From Aromatoleum tolulyticum (lineage in GTDB: Bacteria; Pseudomonadota; Gammaproteobacteria; Burkholderiales; Rhodocyclaceae), in NCBI RefSeq assembly GCF_900156155.1, contig NZ_FTMD01000015.1, forward strand, positions 61,575 through 125,574: a DNA stretch of 64,000 nt. The letters run 5' to 3'. The stretch's first letter is position 1. The number at the start of each line of letters is the position of its first letter. The notes below the pieces were generated by a model. It saw only the letters and a list, made by a program, of their open reading frames with translations. It made no database searches and was not told where the DNA came from. Shown here in pieces: positions 43,805 through 54,391 of this stretch. The position numbers were made by a program, and so were the translations under genes.

Positions 43805-44464
43805 ATGGAATCGCTGATCGCCACCCTTGCCATCTGGGCCTTGCCGGTGCTGCTCGCCATCACGCTGCACGAGGCGGCGCACGGCTATGTGGCACGGCAT
43901 TTCGGCGATCCCACCGCGGAGCAGGAGGGGCGCATCACGCTCAACCCGTTCAAGCACATCGACCCGGTCGGAACCGTGCTCGTGCCCGGCGCCATCCTTG
44001 CACTCAGTTCGTTGCTGGGCGGCGGCGGAATGCTGTTCGGCTGGGCGAAGCCCGTGCCCGTCAACTTCAACCGCCTGCGCCGGCCGAAGGCGGACATGCT
44101 GTGGGTGGCAGCGGCGGGTCCGTTCATGAATTTCCTGATGGCCCTCGGCTGGGCCCTGCTGTTGAAGTTCGGCCTGTCCGATCCGCTCGGCACCTACGCG
44201 GAGCCGATGCGCGAGATGGGGATGGCCGGCATCCAGATCAATTCGGTGCTGATGCTGCTCAATCTCCTGCCGATCCCGCCGCTCGACGGCGGTCGCATCG
44301 TGGTCAGCCTGCTGCCGCACCGGCTGGCATGGAAGTTCGCGCGCATCGAGCCCTACGGCTTTCCGATTCTTCTCGTGCTCCTTTTTACCGGCATCCTCGG
44401 TCACATCCTGTGGCCGCTGATCGCAATCTTCCAGACACTTCTCGCGACGCTTTTCGGGTTCTAA
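43805..44464 (+). CDS. site-2 protease family (M50) membrane metalloprotease
   Basis: The 219-residue protein has the zinc motif HEAAH near residue 22 in the first helix, a second block LNLLPIPPLDGGRIV (about 155-169) supplying the Asp ligand, and four to five membrane segments. It lacks a PDZ domain, so it belongs to the minimal rhomboid-sized S2P group rather than RseP. It is directly followed by trpS after three bases; this neighbourhood (yciO, M50 protease, trpS, scpA) is common in proteobacteria. Substrate unknown. Confidence 0.85.
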   Translation: MESLIATLAIWALPVLLAITLHEAAHGYVARHFGDPTAEQEGRITLNPFKHIDPVGTVLVPGAILALSSLLGGGGMLFGWAKPVPVNFNRLRRPKADMLWVAAAGPFMNFLMALGWALLLKFGLSDPLGTYAEPMREMGMAGIQINSVLMLLNLLPIPPLDGGRIVVSLLPHRLAWKFARIEPYGFPILLVLLFTGILGHILWPLIAIFQTLLATLFGF

Positions 44465-44467
44465 ATC

Positions 44468-45670
44468 ATGTACGCAGAACGCGTTCTCTCTGGCATGCGC
44501 CCGACCGGGCGGCTTCATCTCGGCCACTACCACGGTGTGCTCAAGAACTGGGTCAAGCTGCAGGAAGAATATCCCTGCCTGTTCTTCGTCGCCGACTGGC
44601 ACGCGCTGACCACGGTTTATGACAGCCCCGAGGTCATCGCAGACAGCGTGTGGGACATGCTCGTCGACTGGCTCGCGGCCGGCGTCGACCCCGAGAAGGC
44701 GACGATCTTCATCCAGTCCAAGGTTCCGCAACATGCCGAGTTGCACCTGCTGCTGTCGATGATTTCGCCGGTCGGCTGGCTCGAGCGCGTCCCGACCTAC
44801 AAGGACCAGCAGGAAAAGCTCGCCCACAAGGATCTGGCGACCTACGGCTTCCTCGGTTACCCGCTGCTGATGTCCGCGGACATCCTCCTGTACCGTGCCG
44901 ACAAGGTTCCGGTCGGCGAGGATCAGGTGCCGCATATCGAGTTCACGCGCGAGATCGCCCGCCGCTTCAACCACCTCTTCGGGCGCGAGCCCGGCTTCGA
45001 GGACAAGGCGAAGGATGCCGTGAAGAAGCTGGGCGGCAAGACCGGCAAGCTGTTCGAGGAGCTGCGCAAGCGTTTCCAGCAGGAGGGCGACGCCGCGGCC
45101 CTCGAGCAGGCCCGGCTCATCCTGCGCGAAGCCGGCAGCGTGGGGCATGTCGATCTCGAGCGTCTGCATGGCTATCTCGAAGGCAGCGGCAAGATGATCC
45201 TGGTGGAGCCGGGCGCGCTCCTCACCGAGGCGGCCCGCATGCCCGGCCTGGACGGCCAGAAGATGTCGAAGAGCTACGGCAATACCATCTTCCTGCGCGA
45301 GGATCCGGATACCGTCACGAAGAAGATCCGCACCATGCAGACCGACCCGGCGCGCGTTCGCCGTACCGATCCGGGCGATCCGGACAAGTGCCCGGTGTGG
45401 CAGTTCCACGTCATCTATTCCGATGACGATACGCGCAGCTGGGTCCAGAAAGGCTGTCGCAGCGCCGGCATCGGCTGCATCGAGTGCAAGCAGCCGGTCA
45501 TCGACGGCGTACTTAAGGAGCAGGTCGTGATGCACGAGCGCGCCCAGCGTTACATCGAGGATCCCGCATTGATGCGGCGCATCGTCGCCGATGGCTGCGA
45601 ACGGGCAAGCGTGCTGGCCGAAGAGACGATGCGCGACGTGCGCGAGGCGATGGGGCTCTCGTATCGCTGA
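44468..45670 (+). CDS. trpS: tryptophanyl-tRNA synthetase
   Basis: The 400-residue class I synthetase charges tRNA-Trp. It starts with SGMRPTGRLHLGHYHG (HIGH-type signature), has FFVADWHALT, YPLLMSADILLY and GEDQVPHIEF around the tryptophan/ATP pocket, and the KMSKS loop GQKMSKSYGN near residue 258. It is longer than the 334-residue E. coli enzyme because of an insertion between about 170 and 240 and a C-terminal segment with CIECKQPV, features of the longer TrpS form of betaproteobacteria. Confidence 0.95.
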   Translation: MYAERVLSGMRPTGRLHLGHYHGVLKNWVKLQEEYPCLFFVADWHALTTVYDSPEVIADSVWDMLVDWLAAGVDPEKATIFIQSKVPQHAELHLLLSMISPVGWLERVPTYKDQQEKLAHKDLATYGFLGYPLLMSADILLYRADKVPVGEDQVPHIEFTREIARRFNHLFGREPGFEDKAKDAVKKLGGKTGKLFEELRKRFQQEGDAAALEQARLILREAGSVGHVDLERLHGYLEGSGKMILVEPGALLTEAARMPGLDGQKMSKSYGNTIFLREDPDTVTKKIRTMQTDPARVRRTDPGDPDKCPVWQFHVIYSDDDTRSWVQKGCRSAGIGCIECKQPVIDGVLKEQVVMHERAQRYIEDPALMRRIVADGCERASVLAEETMRDVREAMGLSYR

Positions 45671-45707
45671 CGCGCCGGAAAAGGGTGGCTTGCAGGATGA
45701 GTTCGGT

Positions 45708-46538
45708 ATGACCCTGCCGCTCGCACTGACCCCGGCCGAGACGCCCGTCCCGGTCGAGGTCTTCGCTCGCCTGTACGGTGAGCCGCTCCTCGAGCTGCCC
45801 AAGGATCTCTACATCCCGCCCGACGCGCTGGAGGTGTTCCTCGAAGCCTTCGAGGGGCCGCTCGACCTGCTGCTGTACCTGATCCGCAAGGCCAATCTCA
45901 ACATTCTCGACATCCCGATGGCGCCGCTCACGGCGCAGTATCTCGGCTATGTCGAGGCGATGCGCCGGCACAACCTCGAGCTTGCGGCCGACTACCTGTT
46001 GATGGCCGCGACGCTGCTGGAGATCAAGTCGCGCATGCTGCTGCCGCGTCCGCCGCGCGAGAGCGAGGATGAGTCGCTCGATCCGCGCGCCGAACTCGTG
46101 CGCCGGCTGCTCGAATACGAACAGATGAAGATGGCGGCAGCGCGGATCGACGCCTTGCCGCGGATCGAACGCGATCACGAGTGGGTCAGCATCTTCGTGG
46201 CCGAGAAGGTCGTCGAGCGCCTGCCGGACGTCAGTCTGCATGACCTGCAGTTCGCCTGGCTCAAGATCATGAAGAAGGCCCGTCTCACGCAGCACCACCA
46301 GGTGAAGCGCGACGAACTGTCGGTGCGCGAGCACATGACGACGATCCTGCGCAAGCTGGCGGACGGCAGCTTCGTCGTCTTCGACTCCCTGTTCGACGCC
46401 GCGCGCGGTCCGGCGAGCGTGGTCGTGAGCTTTCTCGCGGTGCTCGAACTCGTGAAGGAAAAGCTCGTGCAGGTCGCCCAGAACGAGCCCTTCGCTCCGA
46501 TCTATGTGAAACTCGCCGATGCTGCCAACGACGCCTGA
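45708..46538 (+). CDS. scpA: segregation and condensation protein A
   Basis: The 276-residue kleisin links SMC and ScpB in chromosome compaction. [23 protein letters not shown] (split here as [12 protein letters not shown] and [10 protein letters not shown], near residues 48-70) is the ScpA N-terminal signature, followed by [22 protein letters not shown] chose the ATG at 45708, 37 bases after trpS; in-frame codons upstream run back into trpS. It overlaps scpB by 20 bases. Confidence 0.93.
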   Translation: MTLPLALTPAETPVPVEVFARLYGEPLLELPKDLYIPPDALEVFLEAFEGPLDLLLYLIRKANLNILDIPMAPLTAQYLGYVEAMRRHNLELAADYLLMAATLLEIKSRMLLPRPPRESEDESLDPRAELVRRLLEYEQMKMAAARIDALPRIERDHEWVSIFVAEKVVERLPDVSLHDLQFAWLKIMKKARLTQHHQVKRDELSVREHMTTILRKLADGSFVVFDSLFDAARGPASVVVSFLAVLELVKEKLVQVAQNEPFAPIYVKLADAANDA

Positions 46539-47112
46539 GGACTTCAAGCGCGTGATCGAGACTGCGCTGCTGGCGGCCACTGCGCCGTTGCAGGTGGCGG
46601 ATGTCCGGCGCCTCTTCGATCCCGATCCCGGGGCGGATCTCGTCCGGCGCCTGCTCGACGAACTGCGTGGCGAGTGGAGCGGGCGGGGGGTCGAGCTGGT
46701 GCAGATCGCCTCCGGCTGGCGTTTCCAGACGCGACCGGAGTATCAGCTCTTCCTCGATCGCCTCAAGGAAGAAAAGCCGCCGAAGTATTCGCGCGCCGTA
46801 CTGGAAACGCTGGCGATCATCGCCTATCGTCAGCCTGTCACGCGCGGCGACATCGAGGATATCCGCGGCGTCGCCGTGTCCCCCAACGTGCTGAAGACGC
46901 TCGAGTCGCGGGGATGGATAGACATCGTCGGGCATCGCGATACCCCGGGGCGCCCGGCCTTGTTCGCGACGACGCGGCGGTTTCTCGACGATCTGGGTCT
47001 GCGAAGCCTCACCGAATTGCCCGCGCTAACCGAAATTGAAAGGATCATGGACCTTGTCGACACCAAAGAAATCGAATCGGCCGCTCCGGCCGCCAACGAA
47101 GAAGAAAGCTGA
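46519..47112 (+). CDS. scpB: segregation and condensation protein B
   Basis: This 197-residue protein forms the winged-helix dimer that binds ScpA. It shows [12 protein letters not shown] at the start, WRFQTRPEY, then [27 protein letters not shown] split over residues about 91-117 and [18 protein letters not shown] near the end, all typical. The ATG lies inside scpA and the 3' end overlaps the start of rluB, so the three are cotranscribed. Confidence 0.93.
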   Translation: MLPTTPEDFKRVIETALLAATAPLQVADVRRLFDPDPGADLVRRLLDELRGEWSGRGVELVQIASGWRFQTRPEYQLFLDRLKEEKPPKYSRAVLETLAIIAYRQPVTRGDIEDIRGVAVSPNVLKTLESRGWIDIVGHRDTPGRPALFATTRRFLDDLGLRSLTELPALTEIERIMDLVDTKEIESAAPAANEEES

Positions 47113-48061
47113 GCCTGCTGCCGGGCCTCAGTCCGCGCGCGCACACGGCGCTCGTCAGCAGGATGGCGTCGGCATGCCGGCAGAGCAGGGGCGCGAACAT
47201 CCGCCCCGGCGGGGGCAGGCCGCGGGGCGTGGAGCGCCGCAGGAAGAGCACGAACCGGAACGGCTGCAGAAAGTTCTCGCCCGGCTGGGGGTCGGCTCGC
47301 GGCGCGAGATCGAGGAATGGGTCGTCGCCGGGCGCGTCACCGTCAACGGCGAACCGGCGGAACTGGGTCAGAAGATCGGTCCCGGGGATCGCGTCAAGGT
47401 CAATGGCAGACTCGTTTCGGTGAGATTCACCACGCGTGCGCCGCGCGTGCTGATCTACCACAAGCCCGAAGGGGAAATCGTTTCGCGCGAAGATCCGGAA
47501 GGGCGGCCGACCGTCTTCGAACGCCTGCCGCTGCTGCGCAAGGGGCGCTGGATCGCCGTCGGCCGGCTCGATTTCAACACTTCCGGCCTGCTGCTGTTCA
47601 CCAATGACGGCACACTCGCCAACCGTCTCATGCATCCGCGCTACGAACTGGAGCGCGAATATGCGGTACGCCTGCTCGGCGAACTCACCGACGAGCAGAT
47701 CGAGTCGCTCAAGGCCGGCATACAGCTCGAGGACGGGCTGGCCCGCTTCACGGACCTCACCGACCAGGGCGGCGAGGGCTCCAACCACTGGTACAAGGTC
47801 ACACTGTCCGAAGGGCGCAATCGCGAGGTGCGGCGCATGTTCGAGGCAGTGGGGCTGACGGTCAGCCGCCTGATGCGCGTGCGCTACGGCCCGGTGACGC
47901 TGTCGCCCCGGCTCAAGCGCGGCATGTGGATGGAGCTGCCCGAGGAAGAAGTGTGCAAGCTCGCCGGAGTCCCGCGGCCGCAACGCCAGGTTTCGGCACG
48001 AACCGCCGAGAAGGAGCGCCAGGTCAGGTTGCACCGCACCGCGCCGCGCGGACGGGGCTGA
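47054..48061 (+). CDS. rluB: 23S rRNA pseudouridine(2605) synthase
   Basis: The 335-residue enzyme isomerises U2605 of 23S rRNA. An N-terminal basic, low-complexity stretch is followed by an S4-like RNA-binding domain ([20 protein letters not shown]) and the catalytic domain with [17 protein letters not shown] (catalytic Asp) and [14 protein letters not shown]. RluB and RluE/RluF are close; context and the S4 domain favour RluB. The start is uncertain: TTG 47054 overlaps scpB by 59 bases, TTG 47036 is further up, and ATG 47174 would remove most of the basic tail. Confidence 0.85.
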   Translation: MSTPKKSNRPLRPPTKKKAEPAAGPQSARAHGARQQDGVGMPAEQGREHPPRRGQAAGRGAPQEEHEPERLQKVLARLGVGSRREIEEWVVAGRVTVNGEPAELGQKIGPGDRVKVNGRLVSVRFTTRAPRVLIYHKPEGEIVSREDPEGRPTVFERLPLLRKGRWIAVGRLDFNTSGLLLFTNDGTLANRLMHPRYELEREYAVRLLGELTDEQIESLKAGIQLEDGLARFTDLTDQGGEGSNHWYKVTLSEGRNREVRRMFEAVGLTVSRLMRVRYGPVTLSPRLKRGMWMELPEEEVCKLAGVPRPQRQVSARTAEKERQVRLHRTAPRGRG

Positions 48062-48089
48062 GAGCCGGGCCGCGCGGCCGGCTTCGCAA

Positions 48090-48118
48090 TTGCCTGTTTT
48101 CAATGGGGCTGTTATCAT
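48090..48118 (+). promoter_or_regulatory. sigma-70 promoter of the rimP-nusA-infB operon
   Basis: TTGCCT and TATCAT are separated by 17 bases, placing the start near 48125, about 90 bases before rimP. It lies downstream of the rluB stop, so the operon can be transcribed separately. Confidence 0.65.
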
Positions 48119-48129
48119 TGCAAAGCTTT

Positions 48130-48199
48130 GATGCCGGCTTCGTGTCGGCATCGTATTTGTGGATGGAATCAACAAAGATGGGCGTTAGCCCATTTTTTA
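48130..48199 (+). terminator. rimP leader hairpin and attenuator-like terminator
   Basis: Two hairpins fill the leader. The first is GATGCCG (48130-48136) with CGGCATC (48146-48152). The second is ATGGGC-GTTA-GCCCAT (48178-48193), extendable by A-T pairs to ten, directly followed by a T-rich run. It ends 16 bases before the rimP ATG and downstream of the promoter at 48090, which suits premature termination controlling rimP-nusA-infB; it may also simply end rluB transcripts. Confidence 0.7.
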
Positions 48200-48214
48200 T
48201 TTGTGGGCGTGGAA

Positions 48215-48643
48215 ATGGACGTCGAACGTCTGGTCGAGCAGGTGGTCACCGGCCTCGGTTTCGAACTGGTGGATTTCGAGACTTCCCCGAAGGGGCGGTT
48301 GATGCGCGTGTTCATCGATATCGAATGCGGTGTGGATGTCGATGATTGCGCAACGGTCAGCAACCAGCTGACGCGCGTTTTCGAAGTCGAGAATGTGGAC
48401 TACGACCGCCTCGAGGTTTCCTCGCCCGGCCTCGACCGGCCGCTCAAGAAGGCAGCCGACTTCGAGCGCTTCGTCGGTAGCGACGTGCAGGTTCGCCTGC
48501 GCATGCCGATCGGCAATCAACGGAATTTCGCCGGCGTGCTCAAGGGCTTTGCCGAAGGTGTGGTGCATCTGAGCACCGAGAAGGGCGAAGTCGCCCTTCC
48601 CTTCGACGAAGTCGAGAAAGCGCGTCTCGTGCCCAGATTTTGA
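48215..48643 (+). CDS. rimP: ribosome maturation factor RimP
   Basis: The 142-residue factor assists 30S assembly. It has the N-terminal domain (VVTGLGFELVDFETSPKGRLMR with FIDIECGVDVDDC split near residues 14-45), YDRLEVSSPGLDRPLKKAADF near 66-86, the most conserved part of the family, and an SH3-like end (FDEVEKARLVP). The ATG at 48215 has GTGGA just upstream; frames further up lie in the leader hairpins. First gene of the operon. Confidence 0.93.
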   Translation: MDVERLVEQVVTGLGFELVDFETSPKGRLMRVFIDIECGVDVDDCATVSNQLTRVFEVENVDYDRLEVSSPGLDRPLKKAADFERFVGSDVQVRLRMPIGNQRNFAGVLKGFAEGVVHLSTEKGEVALPFDEVEKARLVPRF

Positions 48644-48666
48644 ATTCGAGTTGGAGATTTTGATTA

Positions 48667-50142
48667 ATGAGCCGCGAAATTTTGCTGCTTGTCGATGCGC
48701 TGGCGCGCGAAAAGAATGTAGCCAAGGACATCGTGTTCGGTGCCCTGGAGACGGCGCTCGCCTCCGCAACGAAGAAGCGGATCAATGACGAAGCCGACGT
48801 GCGCGTGACGATCGACCGCGAGACCGGCGATTACGAATCCTTCCGCCGCTGGGTCGTGTTGCCGGACGAGGAGGTCGTCAACGACGAGGCCGAGATGGGC
48901 ATTATCGATGCCCGCGAAGTCGAGCCCGGCATCCAGGTCGGCGAATACATCGAAGAGCCGCTCGAGCCGATCGATTTCGGCCGCATCGGTGCCCAGGCTG
49001 CCAAGCAGGTGATCCTGCAGCGCATTCGTGACGCCGAGCGCGAGCAGGTGCTCAACGATTTCCTCGATCGCAAGGAACACCTCGTTTCCGGCACGATCAA
49101 GCGCATGGAGCGTGGCAACGCGATCATCGAAGTCGGGCGCCTCGAGGCCATGATCCCGCGAGACCAGATGATCCCGCGCGAGAACCTGCGCGTCGGCGAC
49201 CGCGTCAAGGCCTTCCTGCTGCGAATCGACCGTGGTGCCCGCGGTCCCCAGCTGATTCTGTCGCGCACGGCTCCGGAATTCCTCGGCAAGCTGTTCGAGC
49301 TCGAGGTGCCGGAGATCGAGGATGGCCTCCTTGCCATCAAGGCGTGCGCCCGCGATCCCGGCCTGCGCGCGAAGATCGCGGTGCAGTCGAACGACGCACG
49401 CATCGATCCGATCGGCACCTGCGTCGGTCTGCGCGGCTCGCGTGTGACCGCGGTGCGCAACGAGATCGCCGGCGAGCAGATCGACATCATCGTATGGTCG
49501 CAGGATCCCGCTCAGTTCGTGATCTCCGCATTGCAGCCGGCCGAGGTCGTGTCCATCGTCGTGGATGAGGAAAGCCACAGCATGGACGTCGTCGTCGACG
49601 AGAACAACCTCGCGATCGCGATCGGCCGCAACGGGCAGAACGTGAAGCTCGCGTCCGAGCTGACCGGCTGGACGATCAACCTGATGAGCGAAGAGGAGTC
49701 GGCGCAGAAGTCCGGGCAGGAGCGCCAGGGGCTGCGCGAGCTCTTCATGGAAAAGCTCGATGTCGACGAGGAGCTTGCCGACATCCTGATCGACGAAGGC
49801 TTCTCGTCGCTCGAGGAAATTGCGTACGTGCCGCTCGCTGAAATGCTCGAGATCGAAGCCTTCGATGAAGAGACGGTCAACGAGCTGCGCAATCGTGCGC
49901 GCAACGTCCTGCTCACCGAGGCCATCGTGACCGAAGAGCAGCTGGAAAATGTTTCCGACGATCTGATCAATCTCGATGGGATGGACAAGCCGCTCGCTGC
50001 CAAGTTGGCCGAGCATGGCGTACGCACCCGCGATGATCTGGCCGATCTCGCAGTCGATGAGCTCGTCGAAATCGCCGGAATCGAACAAGAACGTGCCAGC
50101 GCGCTGATATCCATCGCGCGTGCGCACTGGTTCGAAGAATGA
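48667..50142 (+). CDS. nusA: transcription termination/antitermination factor NusA
   Basis: The 491-residue protein binds RNA polymerase and promotes pausing and intrinsic termination. It shows an N-terminal polymerase-binding domain ([14 protein letters not shown]), an S1 domain ([18 protein letters not shown]), KH domains ([16 protein letters not shown] and [16 protein letters not shown]) and two C-terminal acidic repeats (residues about 350-485) as in gammaproteobacterial and betaproteobacterial NusA. It lies 23 bases after rimP. A terminator-like hairpin in the operon leader could let it act on its own expression. Confidence 0.96.
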   Translation: MSREILLLVDALAREKNVAKDIVFGALETALASATKKRINDEADVRVTIDRETGDYESFRRWVVLPDEEVVNDEAEMGIIDAREVEPGIQVGEYIEEPLEPIDFGRIGAQAAKQVILQRIRDAEREQVLNDFLDRKEHLVSGTIKRMERGNAIIEVGRLEAMIPRDQMIPRENLRVGDRVKAFLLRIDRGARGPQLILSRTAPEFLGKLFELEVPEIEDGLLAIKACARDPGLRAKIAVQSNDARIDPIGTCVGLRGSRVTAVRNEIAGEQIDIIVWSQDPAQFVISALQPAEVVSIVVDEESHSMDVVVDENNLAIAIGRNGQNVKLASELTGWTINLMSEEESAQKSGQERQGLRELFMEKLDVDEELADILIDEGFSSLEEIAYVPLAEMLEIEAFDEETVNELRNRARNVLLTEAIVTEEQLENVSDDLINLDGMDKPLAAKLAEHGVRTRDDLADLAVDELVEIAGIEQERASALISIARAHWFEE

Positions 50143-50159
50143 GCGGAGGGCTCTGACTG

Positions 50160-52988
50160 ATGGAACAAATGAGCGTAAACCAGTTCGCCGGCGAACTAAG
50201 AATGCCGGCAGCGGTACTGCTCGAGCAGTTGCAGAAAGCCGGTGTTGAGAAGACCAGCCCCGACCAGTTGCTGACCGAGCAGGACAAGGCGCGGTTGCTC
50301 GAGTATCTGCGTCGCTCGCACGGTGACAGCCAGCCCAAGGGCAAGATCACGCTGACCCGCAAGCAGACCTCCGAAATCCGCGCAACCGACTCGTCCGGCC
50401 GAGCCCGTACCGTTCAGGTCGAAGTGCGCAAGAAACGAGTGTTCGTCAAGCGCGACGAACTCGGTGGAGAATCCGGCGCCGGCGAGATGCCCGCAGTCGA
50501 GGAAGTGCTTGCTGCCGCAGTCGAGGAGTTCATCGAGCCCGTGGCCGAGACCGTGTCCGACGCTCCTGCGGTAGAGATTCCTCCCGTGGTCGAAGCAGAA
50601 CCCGAGCCGGTCGTCGAGTCCGTTCCGGAGCCCGAACCGGAACCCGAGCCTGAACCCGAGCCGGTCATCGAAGCCGCCGCCGAGGAGCCCGAGCAGCAAG
50701 CCGCCACGGAGGCGGTCGACGATGCTCCCGCCGCGCCGGCGTCCACGCAGCGTCTGCGCGTTTCCATTCTCAGCGATGAGGAGCGCGCCGCGCGCGAGCG
50801 CGAGGCCCGCAGGCACGAGGAATTGCGCGCGCGCCAGATGGCCGATCTGAAGGCCAAGCAGGAGCGCGAAGCCGCGACACGTGCAGCCGCCGAGGCTCGC
50901 CGTGCGGAAGAGGAGGCGCGCGCCCGGGCGGAAGCCGAGAAGCGCGCGGAAGCCGCCAAGCCTGAATCCCGCGAGGCCGCCAAGGCGCCCACCGGTACCT
51001 TGCATCGCCCGGCAAAGACCGATGAAAAGGCGGGCGGCAAGGACGCCAAGCGCGGTGCACGCGGTGGTGCCGCGGACGCGGGTGCCGGCGACAGCGCAAA
51101 GCGCCGCGGTCTGAAGACCCGCGGTGAAGTCGGAGCCACGACCGGCTCATGGCGCGGTGCCCGTGGTGGTGGCCGCCAGGGTCGGGGACAGCAGGACGAT
51201 CACAAGGCATTCCAGATGCCGACCGAGCCGGTGGTGCGCGAGATTCACGTGCCCGAAACCATCACTGTCGGCGACCTGGCTCACAAGATGGCCGTGAAGG
51301 CTGCTGAAGTGATCAAGGCCCTGATGAAGATGGGATCGATGGTCACCATCAACCAGGTGCTGGATCAGGAAACCGCGATGATCCTGGTCGAGGAAATGGG
51401 CCACAAGGCGTTCGCTGCAAAGCTCGACGACCCGGACGCCTTCCTCGAGGACGCTGCTGCGCAGGCCGATGCCACGGTGGAACCGCGTGCGCCGGTCGTG
51501 ACCGTCATGGGTCACGTCGACCACGGCAAGACATCGCTGCTCGACTACATCCGGCGTACCAAGGTCGCCTCGGGTGAAGCCGGCGGCATTACGCAGCACA
51601 TCGGCGCCTATCACGTCGAGACGCCGCGCGGCATGCTCACGTTCCTGGATACCCCGGGTCACGAGGCATTCACCGCCATGCGTGCCCGCGGCGCGCAGGC
51701 CACCGACATTGTCATCCTCGTGGTCGCTGCCGACGACGGCGTGATGCCGCAGACGCGCGAGGCGATCCATCACGCGAAGGCCGCGCAAGTGCCGATCGTC
51801 GTTGCGGTGAACAAGATCGACAAGCACGAGGCCAACCCGGATCGCGTCAAGCAGGAGCTGATCGCCGAGGGCGTCGTGCCCGAGGAATACGGTGGCGAGG
51901 TCATGTTCATCAACGTCTCGGCGAAGACCGGCGTGGGGATCGACAGCCTGCTCGAATCCGTTCTGCTGCAGGCCGAGGTGCTCGAGCTGACGGCGCCGGT
52001 CGATACGCCGGCCAAGGGTCTCATCATCGAGGCGCGCCTCGACAAGGGGCGCGGCCCGGTCGCGTCGCTGCTGGTCCAGTCCGGCACCCTGCGCAAGGGC
52101 GATGTCATGCTGGTGGGCGCCACCTTCGGCCGCATCCGCGCGATGCTGGACGAGAATGGCAAGGCGATCGACGAGGCTGGTCCGTCCATTCCGGTGGAGG
52201 TCCTCGGTCTTTCGGATGTGCCGTCTGCCGGCGACGAGGCAATCGTCCTCGCCGACGAGAAGAAGGCGCGCGAAATCGCACTGTTCCGCCAGGGCAAGTT
52301 CCGTGAGGTGAAGTTGGCCAAGCAGCAGGCGGCCAAACTCGAGAGCATGTTCGAGCAGATGGCCGAAGGCGAGGTCAAATCCCTGCCGCTCATCATCAAG
52401 GCCGATGTGCAAGGTTCGCAGGAAGCTCTCGTGCAGTCGCTCAACAAGCTGTCCACGGACGAGGTCCGTGTCAATGCGATCCACTCCGCAGTCGGCGCGA
52501 TCTCCGAGTCCGACGTGAACCTGGCGCAGGCTTCGGGCGCAGTCATCATCGGCTTCAATACCCGTGCCGATGCCGGTGCGCGCAAGCTCGCCGAGACCTT
52601 CGGTGTGGATATCCGCTACTACAACATCATCTACGATGCCGTGGATGATGTTCGGTCGGCGCTGTCGGGTCTGCTGTCGCCGGAAAAGCGCGAGAATCAG
52701 CTGGGTCTCGTCGAAGTCCGCCAGGTGTTCCGCGTGCCCAAGATCGGTACCGTCGCGGGCTGCTACGTGCTCGAGGGTGTCGTCAAGCGTGGTGCACAGA
52801 TCCGCGTTCTGCGCGGCAACGTGGTCATCCACACGGGCGAGCTGGAATCGCTCAAGCGCTTCAAGGACGACGTCAAGGAAGTCAAGTTCGGCTTTGAATG
52901 CGGCTTGTCAGTGAAGAACTACAACGATGTCCAGGAAGGCGATCAGCTCGAAGTGTTCGAAATCCAGGAAATTGCCCGGACGCTGTAA
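50160..52988 (+). CDS. infB: translation initiation factor IF-2
   Basis: The 942-residue GTPase brings initiator tRNA to the 30S subunit. It has an N-terminal IF2N module, a long low-complexity region with an EPEPEP run (about 150-175) and an alternating Arg/Ala/Glu segment to about 275, then a second IF2N-like module and the GTP domain with [14 protein letters not shown] (G1), DTPGHEAF (G3) and VNKIDK (G4), then domains II-IV. ATG 50160 is used, with GGAGGG nine bases before it; ATG 50169 is possible. Internal starts giving shorter isoforms, known in E. coli, cannot be judged here. Confidence 0.96.
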   Translation: MEQMSVNQFAGELRMPAAVLLEQLQKAGVEKTSPDQLLTEQDKARLLEYLRRSHGDSQPKGKITLTRKQTSEIRATDSSGRARTVQVEVRKKRVFVKRDELGGESGAGEMPAVEEVLAAAVEEFIEPVAETVSDAPAVEIPPVVEAEPEPVVESVPEPEPEPEPEPEPVIEAAAEEPEQQAATEAVDDAPAAPASTQRLRVSILSDEERAAREREARRHEELRARQMADLKAKQEREAATRAAAEARRAEEEARARAEAEKRAEAAKPESREAAKAPTGTLHRPAKTDEKAGGKDAKRGARGGAADAGAGDSAKRRGLKTRGEVGATTGSWRGARGGGRQGRGQQDDHKAFQMPTEPVVREIHVPETITVGDLAHKMAVKAAEVIKALMKMGSMVTINQVLDQETAMILVEEMGHKAFAAKLDDPDAFLEDAAAQADATVEPRAPVVTVMGHVDHGKTSLLDYIRRTKVASGEAGGITQHIGAYHVETPRGMLTFLDTPGHEAFTAMRARGAQATDIVILVVAADDGVMPQTREAIHHAKAAQVPIVVAVNKIDKHEANPDRVKQELIAEGVVPEEYGGEVMFINVSAKTGVGIDSLLESVLLQAEVLELTAPVDTPAKGLIIEARLDKGRGPVASLLVQSGTLRKGDVMLVGATFGRIRAMLDENGKAIDEAGPSIPVEVLGLSDVPSAGDEAIVLADEKKAREIALFRQGKFREVKLAKQQAAKLESMFEQMAEGEVKSLPLIIKADVQGSQEALVQSLNKLSTDEVRVNAIHSAVGAISESDVNLAQASGAVIIGFNTRADAGARKLAETFGVDIRYYNIIYDAVDDVRSALSGLLSPEKRENQLGLVEVRQVFRVPKIGTVAGCYVLEGVVKRGAQIRVLRGNVVIHTGELESLKRFKDDVKEVKFGFECGLSVKNYNDVQEGDQLEVFEIQEIARTL

Positions 52989-52991
52989 GAG

Positions 52992-53375
52992 ATGCCCAAG
53001 GAGTATTCCCGCAGCCAGCGCGTGGCGGAGCAGGTCCGCCGCGAACTGGCCGAGCTGATCCGGCTGGAAGTGAAGGACCCCCGCGTGGGCTTCATCACCG
53101 TGACCGATGTCGAAATCACCCCCGACTACGCGCACGCCAAGGTGTTTTTCACCTCGATGCACGGCGAGGAGGGGCTCGACGAAATCCTCACCGGCCTGCG
53201 TCGCGCGAGCGGCTTCCTGCGCCGGGAGCTCGGAAAGCGTGTGCGTATCCACACGCTGCCCGAGCTGCATTTTCATTACGACCCGTCGGTTGAGCGCGGC
53301 AGCCGCATGTCGCAACTGATTGACCAGGTGGTGCGCGAGGATGATGCGCGCCACAAGGACGATCCGGAAAGCTGA
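52992..53375 (+). CDS. rbfA: ribosome-binding factor A
   Basis: The 127-residue KH-fold protein is needed for 16S 5' end processing and cold adaptation. The sequence YSRSQRVAEQVRRELAELIR at the start, VGFITVTDVEITPDYAHAKV in the centre and LHFHYDPSVERGSRM near the end are the family signatures. It starts three bases after infB. Confidence 0.94.
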   Translation: MPKEYSRSQRVAEQVRRELAELIRLEVKDPRVGFITVTDVEITPDYAHAKVFFTSMHGEEGLDEILTGLRRASGFLRRELGKRVRIHTLPELHFHYDPSVERGSRMSQLIDQVVREDDARHKDDPES

Positions 53376-53381
53376 GCGGTC

Positions 53382-54311
53382 TTGAAAGCGCAGAAGCAAT
53401 TCAGGCACCAGCGCCGCGCGCTGGACGGCGTCCTGCTGCTCGACAAGTCGCAGGGCATCACGTCAAATGCGGCGCTGCAGACGGCGCGTCGCCTGCTCAA
53501 TGCGGCCAAGGCCGGGCATACCGGCACGCTCGATCCGATGGCGACGGGGCTGCTGCCGCTGACTTTCGGGGAGGCGACGAAGTTCTCGCAGATGCTCCTC
53601 GACGCCGACAAGGAATACGAGGCGACGGTTCGTCTGGGTATCGAGACGGACACCGGCGATGCCGAAGGGCGTCCGATTGCCGAAGCGCCGGTGTCGGTCG
53701 CGGAGAATGATGTACGCACGGCGCTGGGGCGCCTCACCGGCGAGATCGAGCAGATCCCGCCGATGTACTCGGCACTCAAGCGCGACGGCAAGCCCCTGTA
53801 CGAATATGCGCGCGCCGGCATCGAGGTCGAGCTGGCGCCGCGCCGCGTCACGATTCACGCGCTCGAGTTGCTGGAGTTCGCCGGGGAAACCTTTCGTATC
53901 CGGGTTGCATGCAGCAAGGGCACCTACATCCGGACGCTTGCGATCGATCTCGGGCGGATTCTCGGTTGCGGGGCGCATCTCTCGGCGCTGCGACGCACGC
54001 GTATCGGCCCGTTCGCAGCCGGCTCGGGTACGGTGACGCTCGCAGAACTCGAAGCCGTGCCGGCCGACGAGCGGGAAAGCTTGCTTGCACCGGCCGATGC
54101 ACTGGTGTCGCACCTTCCCGAGGTTGTGCTTTCCGCTGCACAGGCCGCCGGTTTGCTGCAGGGGCGTGCGTTGGTTTACGAGGGTAGCGAACGGGGTCTT
54201 GTCAGGGTTTACGGCGATGGACGCTTTCTCGGCCTGGGGGAACTGGGCGATGACTGCCGCCTGTTGCCCAAACGCCTCGTTGCAACGGGTGCGGCAGCAC
54301 CGCAGTCTTGA
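53382..54311 (+). CDS. truB: tRNA pseudouridine(55) synthase
   Basis: The 309-residue enzyme makes pseudouridine 55 in the T-loop of all tRNAs. It has GVLLLDKSQGITSNAALQ, the catalytic motif GHTGTLDPMATGLLPL with Asp near 48, YEATVRLGIETDTGDAEG, IPPMYSALKRDGKPLYEYAR and the C-terminal PUA-like part. The only reasonable start is TTG at 53382, seven bases after rbfA, since the next in-frame ATG falls in the catalytic motif. Confidence 0.94.
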   Translation: MKAQKQFRHQRRALDGVLLLDKSQGITSNAALQTARRLLNAAKAGHTGTLDPMATGLLPLTFGEATKFSQMLLDADKEYEATVRLGIETDTGDAEGRPIAEAPVSVAENDVRTALGRLTGEIEQIPPMYSALKRDGKPLYEYARAGIEVELAPRRVTIHALELLEFAGETFRIRVACSKGTYIRTLAIDLGRILGCGAHLSALRRTRIGPFAAGSGTVTLAELEAVPADERESLLAPADALVSHLPEVVLSAAQAAGLLQGRALVYEGSERGLVRVYGDGRFLGLGELGDDCRLLPKRLVATGAAAPQS

Positions 54312-54317
54312 TAATCA

Positions 54318-54347
54318 TTGAGTTTTTCATGGTGCGTTGGGTATAAT
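54318..54347 (+). promoter_or_regulatory. sigma-70 promoter of rpsO
   Basis: TTGAGT and a perfect TATAAT lie 18 bases apart in the 80-base gap between truB and rpsO, placing the start near 54354. Confidence 0.7.
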
Positions 54348-54391
54348 CCCACGCTTCTGATTGGCAGAATACGAAAAGAGTAAACACCCAC

